Part shown: positions 1-5,018 of the stretch, in pieces
How positions within the stretch are numbered: the stretch's first letter is position 1
Layout of the letters: each line of letters opens with the position of its first letter
Assembly (NCBI GenBank): GCA_017304125.1
Contig: JAFKLV010000175.1
Coordinates: 1-5,158 of the forward strand
Source of the DNA: Sphingomonadales bacterium
GTDB taxonomy: Bacteria; Pseudomonadota; Alphaproteobacteria; Sphingomonadales; Sphingomonadaceae
Length of the DNA stretch: 5,158 nt
Reading direction: 5' to 3'
Translations under genes and position numbers: made by a program
The notes under the pieces: model-generated
The model's database searches: none
What the model was told of the DNA's origin: nothing
Seen by the model: the letters and a program-made list of their open reading frames with translations, nothing else

Positions 1-690
1 CTCGCGCCGCGCGAGATCGAGCAGCAGCGAGGCGGTCAGCGGGCCGTGCACCACCAGCCCGCGATAGCCTTCCTCGCCGGTGGCATAAGGCAGGTCATAA
101 TGGATGCGGTGGCTGTTGAAGGGCAGCGCCGAAGAGCGGAACAGCGAGGGGGCGTCGGGCGCGATCGTGCGTATGGTGTCCCGGCCGGTGGCGTCGAAGG
201 TGCCGCTGCCGAGCGGCGGCGGGGCGGGCGGCGCGCCATGCGGGGCGGCCTCGCGAAAGACGATCGATTGCACCTCGCGCACCGCGAGTTCGCCGTCGCC
301 GTGCGTGTCATGCGCGACATCGACGAACACCAAATGCCCCGATCCGCCCGTCTTGGCGGTCACCGACGCAATGCGCGACCGGCGCTCGATCGCCGCGCCG
401 GCGCGGAGCGGGCGGATGAAATCGATCTTGCTCGATGCCCACATGCGGCGCGGCAGCGGCACCGGGGGCATGAAGCTTGCCGCATCGTCGTCGCGGTGCG
501 GATGGCCATCCTTGCCCAACGTGGCGGTCGGGGCATCGGGGAGGCACAGGCACCAGTGGACGCCCTGCGGCACCTCGCCGTCGGCCGGTGCGGTGCGATC
601 GAGCGTGGCGCACCAGCGCGCGACCAGCCCCGCATCGATCCGGTCGCGGCGCGCGTCCTCGCGCCCGACCCAGTCATTCCAGTCGGTCAT
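1..690 (-). CDS. FAS1-like/HTD2-type hot-dog hydratase, mesaconyl-C4-CoA hydratase-like (C-terminus cut off)
   Basis: Reading down from the ATG at 690 gives 230 uninterrupted residues to the window edge (start MTDWNDWVGR, last residues LLLDLARRE). The residues FNSHRIHYD (191-199) and VVHGPLTA (213-220) are the signature of the MaoC-like/HTD2 double hot-dog hydratases. The N-terminal half (about 1-150) is the degenerate first hot-dog, with FMPPVPLPRRMW at 73-84. This family includes mesaconyl-C4-CoA hydratase (Meh) of the 3-hydroxypropionate bicycle and itaconyl-CoA hydratase (Ich/RipB). These soluble cytoplasmic enzymes add water across an enoyl-CoA double bond. Family members run about 270-290 aa, so roughly 50 residues are missing. 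Its ATG overlaps the stop of the transferase gene as ATGA, which implies translational coupling. An Mct-like neighbour favours mesaconyl-C4-CoA as substrate and citramalyl-CoA as product, but this is inference. A general (R)-specific enoyl-CoA hydratase role remains possible. Confidence 0.85.
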   Translation of the reverse strand, partial: MTDWNDWVGREDARRDRIDAGLVARWCATLDRTAPADGEVPQGVHWCLCLPDAPTATLGKDGHPHRDDDAASFMPPVPLPRRMWASSKIDFIRPLRAGAAIERRSRIASVTAKTGGSGHLVFVDVAHDTHGDGELAVREVQSIVFREAAPHGAPPAPPPLGSGTFDATGRDTIRTIAPDAPSLFRSSALPFNSHRIHYDLPYATGEEGYRGLVVHGPLTASLLLDLARRE

Positions 691-1886
691 TGGCCGCGCC
701 CCACGATGCCGGCGTCGATCAGCCGCGCGATCTCGCCCGATGAAAGCCTGAGCCGCTCGGCCAGCACCTGCTCGCTATGCGCGCCGTTGCGCGGGGCGGG
801 GCGGGGGGGCTGGCGTTCGAGCTGCGGCACGGTGGCGAAGGCGCCGGCGGCGGGATAGTCGAACCCGCTCGGATTGGCGGCGTGGCCGAAGATCGGATTG
901 TCCGCCACCAAAGCCGGATCGCGCACCGCATCGGACATCGCGCGATAGGCCGAATGGACGATGCCGCCCGCATCGAACGCGGCGGCGAGGTCGGCGTGGC
1001 TGCGCGCGCCGATCGCCTGCTCGAACAGCGGGAACAGCGCGTCGCGATGCGTGAAGCGCAGCCCGTCATCCGTGGCGAAGGACACGCCGCGCTGCGCCTC
1101 CAGCGCCGCCACCGCCGCGCCGAGATCGAGCGCGGTGAGCAGATTGGCCCATTGCCGCGGGGTGACCACGACGATCATCGTCCGCACCCCGTCGGCGGTG
1201 ACGAAATCGCGCCCGAACAGGCCATAGACGGTGTTGCCCAGCCGCGGCCGGTCATGCCCCTCGTAGAGCACTTCGGCGAGGCTGCCGAGGTTGGCGACGG
1301 TGCCGATCGCCACGTCGGAGAGCGGGATGCGCATTTCGCTCCCCGCGCCGCTTTCCGCGCGACGACGCAGCGCGGCGAGCAGGGCGAAGGCGGCATAAGC
1401 GCCGCTCAGCAGATCCCAGCCGGGAAGGACATGGTTGACCGGCGCGGGGCCGTCGCCGGTCAGCAGCGGATAACCGACCGCATTGTTGACCGTGTAATCG
1501 AGCGCGGGCGAGCCGTCCGCCCAACCCATCACCCGCACGGTGATCAGATCGGCGCGGCCCTCCGCCAGCACGTCATGCGCCATGAAGCCCCTGGCGGGGA
1601 AATTGGTGATGAGTTGCCCGGTCGCGCGCACCAGAGCCTGCAGCAATTCGCGTCCCTCGGGCCGCGCCAGATCGAGCGCGACCGATTTCTTCGCGCGGTT
1701 GAGATTCTCCCAATAGAGCGAATCGTTCGCCGCGGTCACCGGCCAGCGGCGGAAATCGGGGCCGCCGCCGATCTGGTCGACGCGGATCACCTCCGCGCCG
1801 AGCTGCGCGCAATAGAGCCCGGCGGTGGGCGAGGCGACGAACGACGACGCCTCGATCACCGACAGGTCGTTGAGAAGATTATACAT
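687..1886 (-). CDS. mct: Family III (CaiB/BaiF) CoA-transferase, probable mesaconyl-CoA C1-C4 CoA transferase (2-methylfumaryl-CoA isomerase)
   Basis: This 399-aa protein has family III CoA-transferase landmarks: LGAEVIRVDQIGGGPDFRRWP (29-49), NLNRAKKSVALDL (61-73), ITNFPARG (93-100) and PGWDLLSGAYAAFALLAALRR (155-175). Asp158 in GWDLLSG lies where the family keeps its catalytic aspartate, which forms the acyl-aspartyl anhydride. The blocks IGGGPDFRRWPV, ITNFPARG, VNHVLPGWD, DRPRLGN and YGLFGRDF are ones I recall from Chloroflexus Mct rather than from formyl- or carnitine-CoA transferases. Mct moves CoA within one molecule, from C1 to C4 of mesaconate. I did not align sequences, so the substrate is inference, supported by the Meh-like hydratase next door. 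I chose the ATG at 1886 because AGGAGG lies 5 nt upstream. The frame stays open upstream to 1964, but those 26 residues (beginning MCPREGGDPVWAPAFAG) are translated palindromic repeat. The alternative is an intermolecular CoA-transferase for an unidentified acid. Confidence 0.88.
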   Translation of the reverse strand: MYNLLNDLSVIEASSFVASPTAGLYCAQLGAEVIRVDQIGGGPDFRRWPVTAANDSLYWENLNRAKKSVALDLARPEGRELLQALVRATGQLITNFPARGFMAHDVLAEGRADLITVRVMGWADGSPALDYTVNNAVGYPLLTGDGPAPVNHVLPGWDLLSGAYAAFALLAALRRRAESGAGSEMRIPLSDVAIGTVANLGSLAEVLYEGHDRPRLGNTVYGLFGRDFVTADGVRTMIVVVTPRQWANLLTALDLGAAVAALEAQRGVSFATDDGLRFTHRDALFPLFEQAIGARSHADLAAAFDAGGIVHSAYRAMSDAVRDPALVADNPIFGHAANPSGFDYPAAGAFATVPQLERQPPRPAPRNGAHSEQVLAERLRLSSGEIARLIDAGIVGRGQ

Positions 1887-1891
1887 ATCCG

Positions 1892-1897
1892 CCTCCT
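1892..1897 (-). promoter_or_regulatory. Ribosome binding site of the CoA-transferase gene
   Basis: The minus strand reads AGGAGG, a perfect Shine-Dalgarno core, 5 nt before the ATG at 1886. It settles the start against the upstream in-frame codon at 1964, which lies beyond the palindromic repeat. Confidence 0.85.
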
Positions 1898-1911
1898 GCA
1901 AGCCCTGATGT

Positions 1912-1960
1912 GCTCCCGCGAAGGCGGGAGCCCAGACTGGGTCCCCGCCTTCGCGGGGAC
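1912..1960. repeat. Palindromic intergenic repeat (double hairpin) inside the operon
   Basis: Two perfect 8-bp hairpins stand 9 nt apart: GCTCCCGC-gaag-GCGGGAGC (1912-1931) and GTCCCCGC-cttc-GCGGGGAC (1941-1960). They are also mirror images. CCCGCGAAGGCGGG (1915-1928) is the exact reverse complement of 1944-1957, and between them CCCAG-A-CTGGG (1931-1941) is itself a palindrome. The unit can therefore fold as two small hairpins or one long, nearly continuous stem. I recognise it as the dispersed REP-like repeat frequent in sphingomonad intergenic regions. It fills most of the 98-nt gap between the acyl-CoA dehydrogenase and CoA-transferase genes. Transcript stabilisation or partial termination there is possible but not shown. 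No U-tract follows, so a strong intrinsic terminator is unlikely. Confidence 0.85.
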
Positions 1961-1984
1961 ACAAGGGGCTTCAGAGCTGGGGCC

Positions 1985-3160
1985 TCAAGCACCTGCGTTG
2001 AATTCGCGCAGCATATGCTTGGCGATCTGGAGCTGGAGGATCTGCGTCGTCCCCTCGTAAATGCGATAGATGCGCGCATCGCGGAAGAAACGCTCGGCAT
2101 CATATTCGGCAAGGTAACCCGCCCCGCCGTAAACCTGCACGCAGCGATCGACCACGCGCCCGCACATCTCCGAGGCGAACACCTTGAACGCCGCGGCCTT
2201 GCGCAGCACGTTCTCGCCCGCATCGGCGCGGCGGGTGACGTCGGCCATCATCGTTTCGGCGGCGTAGATCTCGATCTCGCTGTCGGCGAGCATCTGCTGG
2301 ATCAGCTGGAAATTGGCGATCGGCTCGCCGAACGCCTTGCGCTCGGTGGCGTAGCGGATCGCGCTGTCGAGCGCGCGCCTGGCATAAGCGGTGGCCGCCG
2401 CGCCGACCGACATGCGGCCATTGTCGAGGCTCATCATCGCATAGACGAAGCCCTTGCCCAATTCGCCGCCGAGCAGCGCATCCTCGGCGACATGGACGTC
2501 CTCCATGATGATATCGGCGATATGGCTGCCGGACTGGCCCATCTTCTTGTCCGACTTGCCGATCGACACGCCGGGCGCGTCCATCGGCACGATGAACGCC
2601 GAGACATGCGCATTCTTGGGCAGATTTTCCTTCGAGGTGCGCGCCATGATCAGCCCGACCTTGGCGAAGGGCGAATTGGTGATGTAGCGCTTGGTGCCGT
2701 TGAGCACCCAGCCCTTGTCGGTCTTGCTGGCGGTGGTTTGCAGCCCGGCCGAATCCGATCCCGACCCCGGCTCGGTCAGCCCGAAGGCGGCGATCTCGCC
2801 GCCCGCGACGCGCGGCAGCCATTCGGCCTTTTGCGCGTCGGTGCCGCCGTTCTTCAGCGCCGAGCAGAACATGCCGATGTTGATCGAGATGATCGAGCGG
2901 AACGCCGGCATCGCATAGCTTAGCGCGTGGATCGTGCGCACATATTGCGCGACGTTCATCCCAGCGCCGCCATATTCCTCCGGCATGGTGAGGCCGAACA
3001 GCCCCATCTCGCGCATCTCGGCGAGGATATCGTCGGGGATCTGATCGGTCTCGATGATCTCGCGCTCGGCGGGGATCAGCCGCTCGCGCACATAGCGCTG
3101 AAGCTGCTCGATGAATTGTTCGAAAACATCGGCGTCCATGCCCGGATTGACGTTGCTCAT
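1985..3160 (-). CDS. Acyl-CoA dehydrogenase family protein
   Basis: This 391-aa FAD-dependent acyl-CoA dehydrogenase has the usual family length. It oxidises an acyl-CoA to the trans-2-enoyl-CoA and passes electrons to electron-transfer flavoprotein in the cytoplasm. The N-terminal helical domain covers about 10-120. The middle beta domain carries the FAD/substrate motif FGLTEPGSGSD (126-136) and GTKRYITNS (155-163). The C-terminal helical domain carries ERKAFGEPIANFQ (273-285) and QVYGGAGY (342-349). Glu369 in RIYEGT occupies the catalytic-base position of medium-chain type enzymes. The ATG at 3160 is chosen because GAGGAG precedes it by 6 nt. Seventeen further in-frame residues upstream would run into the SDR gene. 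It is too short for methylsuccinyl-CoA dehydrogenase of the ethylmalonyl-CoA pathway, which has an N-terminal extension. Substrate is unknown; short, branched or dicarboxylic acyl-CoAs are all possible. Confidence 0.95.
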   Translation of the reverse strand: MSNVNPGMDADVFEQFIEQLQRYVRERLIPAEREIIETDQIPDDILAEMREMGLFGLTMPEEYGGAGMNVAQYVRTIHALSYAMPAFRSIISINIGMFCSALKNGGTDAQKAEWLPRVAGGEIAAFGLTEPGSGSDSAGLQTTASKTDKGWVLNGTKRYITNSPFAKVGLIMARTSKENLPKNAHVSAFIVPMDAPGVSIGKSDKKMGQSGSHIADIIMEDVHVAEDALLGGELGKGFVYAMMSLDNGRMSVGAAATAYARRALDSAIRYATERKAFGEPIANFQLIQQMLADSEIEIYAAETMMADVTRRADAGENVLRKAAAFKVFASEMCGRVVDRCVQVYGGAGYLAEYDAERFFRDARIYRIYEGTTQILQLQIAKHMLREFNAGA

Positions 3161-3166
3161 CTGATG

Positions 3167-3172
3167 CTCCTC
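3167..3172 (-). promoter_or_regulatory. Ribosome binding site of the acyl-CoA dehydrogenase gene
   Basis: The minus strand reads GAGGAG, 6 nt before the ATG at 3160. It overlaps the TGA stop of the SDR gene (3173-3171). Ribosomes finishing the SDR would sit on this site, so the two genes are probably translationally coupled. Confidence 0.8.
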
Positions 3173-4088
3173 ACACCGGATCATAGGGGAAAACATGCGC
3201 CGACACCTCATCCGCGCGCGCGAAGGCGGGGCGGAAGGCGGGGATCAGCTCCTCGGCGATACTCTCCGCGGTCCAGCCCTCCAGCTTGACCATCGAACGC
3301 ACCGGGCGCGGCTTGGAAAACAGCACGATCTCGTTGCGCCGCACCGAGAAGATCTGGTTGGTCACATCCTGCGACAGATCGGAGGCGAGAAACGCGACGA
3401 GCGGCGCGATCTTGTCCGCGCTCATCGCCTGCATCCGTTCGACGCGCTTCTTCTGCTCGGGGGTTTCGGCCGGGATCGAGGCGGTCATCCGGCTCCACGC
3501 GAAGGGGGCGATGCAGTTCGATCGCACATTCGCCCGCGCCATATCGAGCGCGATCGATTGCGACATCGCGACGAGGCCCAGCTTGGCGGCGGAATAATTC
3601 GCCTGGCCGAGATTGCCGATCAGCCCGCTGGTCGAGGTGAAATGGATGAAGCTGCCCGATTGCTGCTCGCGGAAATAAGGCGTGGCCGCCTTGGAGACGT
3701 TGAACGCGCCGGTGAGGTTGACGTCGATGACGCTCGTCCAGTCCTCATAGCTCATCTTGTGCCAGATCGTGTCGCGCAGGATGCCGGCATTGTTGACCAC
3801 CGCATCGATCCGCCCGAAGCGCTGCACCGCATCCTCGATGATCGATGCCGCTGCCTTGGGATCGGCGACATTGGCGAGATTGGCATAGGCCGTGCCGCCC
3901 GCCGCGACGATATCGGCGACGGTGGTTTCGGCCGGGCCGACATCGCCGCCGTCGCCGCCCTGCGCCACGCCGGGATCGTTGACCACCACCGCGGCGCCCT
4001 CCCGCGCGCACAGCAGGGCGATTTCGCGCCCGATCCCGCGGCCCGCGCCGGTGATCGCGACGACCTTCCCCTCAAGGATGCGGCCCAT
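3171..4088 (-). CDS. SDR-family oxidoreductase, MFE-2-type (R)-3-hydroxyacyl-CoA dehydrogenase-like
   Basis: This 305-aa short-chain dehydrogenase is the first gene of the operon. The Rossmann glycine motif TGAGRGIG is at 13-20. Asp38 at the end of strand beta-2 (VVVNDPG) suggests NAD rather than NADP. NNAG is at 99-102. The catalytic set is Asn124 (VNLTG), Ser152 (HFTSTSG), Tyr165 and Lys169 (YSAAK). Spacing and surrounding residues match the dehydrogenase unit of peroxisomal multifunctional enzyme type 2 (HSD17B4), which oxidises (R)-3-hydroxyacyl-CoA to 3-ketoacyl-CoA. The insertion between beta-2 and the next helix (PGVAQGGDGGDVGPAE, 39-54) and the C-terminal extension of about 55 residues (RRNEIVLFSKPRPVRSMVKLEGW onward) are typical of that subfamily and longer than in a classical 250-aa SDR. 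GGGAGAG lies just upstream of the ATG. The substrate is not determinable; the neighbouring hot-dog hydratase could supply an (R)-hydroxyacyl-CoA. Annotation pipelines may call it 3-oxoacyl-ACP reductase. Confidence 0.93.
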   Translation of the reverse strand: MGRILEGKVVAITGAGRGIGREIALLCAREGAAVVVNDPGVAQGGDGGDVGPAETTVADIVAAGGTAYANLANVADPKAAASIIEDAVQRFGRIDAVVNNAGILRDTIWHKMSYEDWTSVIDVNLTGAFNVSKAATPYFREQQSGSFIHFTSTSGLIGNLGQANYSAAKLGLVAMSQSIALDMARANVRSNCIAPFAWSRMTASIPAETPEQKKRVERMQAMSADKIAPLVAFLASDLSQDVTNQIFSVRRNEIVLFSKPRPVRSMVKLEGWTAESIAEELIPAFRPAFARADEVSAHVFPYDPV

Positions 4089-4118
4089 GCAACTCTCCCA
4101 TTCGATTCGGTCGCCCGG

Positions 4119-4147
4119 CGGATAGACCGCTTGCGCCTGATATTCAA
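4119..4147 (-). promoter_or_regulatory. Predicted sigma-70-type promoter of the SDR operon
   Basis: On the minus strand a TTGAAT -35 box (4147-4142) and a TATCCG -10 box (4124-4119) are separated by exactly 17 nt, about 30 nt upstream of the SDR ATG at 4088. The -10 is weak (3 of 6 consensus bases), as expected for a regulated promoter in a GC-rich genome. The -35 lies inside the left arm of the inverted repeat at 4143-4152, so a bound regulator would touch it. Prediction only. Confidence 0.45.
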
Positions 4148-4176
4148 CATTGAGAATTGAATTTCACAATGTTGAA
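4143..4176. promoter_or_regulatory. Inverted-repeat operator, probably for the divergent IclR-family regulator
   Basis: TTCAACATTG (4143-4152) and CAATGTTGAA (4167-4176) are exact reverse complements, 10 bp each with a 14-nt AT-rich spacer. The right half also contains a tight palindrome, TTTCA-CAATGT-TGAAA (4162-4177). The left half has a looser counterpart, ATTC-8 nt-GAAT (4142-4157). This suggests two adjacent dimer sites, as IclR-family proteins often use. It is the most AT-rich stretch of the window, sits between divergent genes, and overlaps the predicted -35 boxes of both promoters. Binding would therefore be expected to control the catabolic operon and the regulator itself. Whether it represses or activates is not visible. 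Confidence 0.75.
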
Positions 4177-4185
4177 AACTATAGC
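4157..4185 (+). promoter_or_regulatory. Predicted promoter of the iclR-type gene
   Basis: TTGAAT (4157-4162) and TATAGC (4180-4185) each match 4 of 6 consensus bases and are spaced exactly 17 nt apart. Initiation 6-7 nt after the -10 falls at about 4191-4192, on or beside the ATG at 4192, which would make the message leaderless. The element lies within the inverted-repeat operator, consistent with autoregulation. Confidence 0.4.
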
Positions 4186-4191
4186 GGGGGC

Positions 4192-4923
4192 ATGACAGGC
4201 CCGGTCCGATCCGTTTCGCAGGCATTGGCGATCCTGCGGCTGCTCGCGGAAACCAGCCCGATGTCGCTGTCGGATATTGCGCGGGTGGCGGGATTGAGCC
4301 CGTCGAGCTGCCTCAATCTGCTCAAGACCTTGGTCGACGAGGGCGTGGTCGAGCGCGAGGCGCGGACCAAACATTATCGCCTCGCACGCGCCTGGGCCGC
4401 GTCGGAGGCGCTGCGCGACGGCGCGGCGCAGGGGCTGGTCGATCGCGCGCAGCCGCTGATGGCGCAATTCGCGCGGCGGCACGATGCGGCGGTGGCGTTG
4501 TGGAAGGTGATTTCGCGCGAGCGGGTGCGCGCCTTGTCGCGCGAGGAGAGCGATGCCGGGATGCGCGTGGCGATGGCCGACGGGCAGCGCCAGCCGCTCG
4601 GCGGCGGTGCGGTCGGGCGCGCGCTGGCGGCGGCGCAGCGGGTAACGCGCGACGAACTGGCGCGGCGCTTCGCGCCGGTGCGCTGGCAGGCGCCGTTGTC
4701 GCTGGTGGATTATGCCGCGCAGGTCGAGGAAGCGGCGGTGCGCGGTTTCGCGGTCGATGACGGCTTTGCCTATCGCGGCATCTGCACCGTGGCGGTGGCG
4801 ATCGCGGGGGTGGCGCCGGGCTTCTGCCTCTCCGCCTCGATGTTCGCCGGCCGCAGCGCGGCGGAAGTGGCGGCGCTGGGCGAGGAACTGGTCGGTATGC
4901 GTGACGCGCTGGTGCGCGGATAA
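4192..4923 (+). CDS. IclR-family transcriptional regulator
   Basis: This 243-aa protein has normal IclR length. Residues 6-60 form the N-terminal winged helix-turn-helix: RSVSQALAILRLLAE, then SLSDIARVAGLSPSSCLNLLKTLVDEGVVER, whose second helix is the recognition helix, then a beta wing ending in HYRLA. Residues about 75-240 form the IclR effector-binding domain, with an LGGGAVGRALAA segment (136-147) and YRGICTVAVAIAG (194-206) where effector contacts usually lie. It is divergent from the CoA-ester operon and shares its control region, so it probably senses a substrate or intermediate of that operon. Effector and direction of control are unknown. I prefer the ATG at 4192 over an in-frame TTG at 4150 because the TTG lies inside the operator and the 14 extra residues have no family counterpart. 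Upstream GGGGG is only a weak ribosome site, and the promoter hints at leaderless translation. Confidence 0.93.
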   Translation: MTGPVRSVSQALAILRLLAETSPMSLSDIARVAGLSPSSCLNLLKTLVDEGVVEREARTKHYRLARAWAASEALRDGAAQGLVDRAQPLMAQFARRHDAAVALWKVISRERVRALSREESDAGMRVAMADGQRQPLGGGAVGRALAAAQRVTRDELARRFAPVRWQAPLSLVDYAAQVEEAAVRGFAVDDGFAYRGICTVAVAIAGVAPGFCLSASMFAGRSAAEVAALGEELVGMRDALVRG

Positions 4924-4934
4924 CTACCCCCGTC

Positions 4935-4955
4935 ACCCCGGCCTTGAGCCGGGGT
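4935..4955. terminator. GC-rich hairpin just after the regulator gene, possible terminator
   Basis: ACCCCGGC (4935-4942) pairs perfectly with GCCGGGGT (4948-4955) around a CTTGA loop, 12 nt after the TAA stop. There is no T-tract, so intrinsic termination would be weak. The hairpin is also the first half of a dispersed palindromic repeat. Confidence 0.4.
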
Positions 4956-5018
4956 CCATCGGGAGGCAGGCGCGAAGCAAGAGGTTCTAGGCGCGGAGCA
5001 TGCGGCACAATGGACCCC
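4935..5018. repeat. Palindromic intergenic repeat, right half interrupted at about 5018
   Basis: The unit opens with the hairpin at 4935-4955. GGGGTCCAT (4951-4959) recurs inverted as ATGGACCCC (5010-5018), and the 50 nt between are GC-rich with no ORF. The symmetry predicts that ATGGACCCC should continue into a mirrored hairpin reading GGCTCAAGGCCGGGGT. Instead the sequence changes completely after 5018. The hairpin sequence resembles a repeat family common in sphingomonad genomes. It is different from the repeat at 1912-1960. Confidence 0.6.

Noticed and set aside
46..858. Plus-strand open frame (270 codons) at the left edge
   Set aside because: The minus strand here encodes a recognisable hydratase with the FNSHRIHYD motif. 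The plus frame is Arg-rich and featureless.
1887..1964. N-terminal extension of the CoA-transferase starting at 1964
   Set aside because: The extra 26 residues are the translated palindromic repeat. A perfect AGGAGG supports the start at 1886.
777..2060. Long plus-strand open frame (427 codons) opposite the CoA-transferase gene
   Set aside because: It is antisense to a gene with clear family motifs. Its translation is Arg/Gly/Ala/His-rich without domains, as expected from a GC-rich mirror frame.
1910..2923. Plus-strand open frame (337 codons) opposite the acyl-CoA dehydrogenase gene
   Set aside because: Shadow of the dehydrogenase: low-complexity composition, no ribosome site, and it starts inside the palindromic repeat.
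3195..4160. Plus-strand open frame (321 codons) opposite the SDR gene
   Set aside because: Mirror frame of a clear SDR. It has no recognisable domain and runs through the operon promoter.
4150..4191. TTG start for the IclR-type regulator at 4150
   Set aside because: It lies inside the inverted-repeat operator, has no ribosome site, and adds residues not expected before the winged-helix domain.
4322..5008. Minus-strand open frame (228 codons) opposite the iclR-type gene
   Set aside because: Almost entirely Arg/Pro/Ala, antisense to a well-supported regulator, and running into the downstream repeat.
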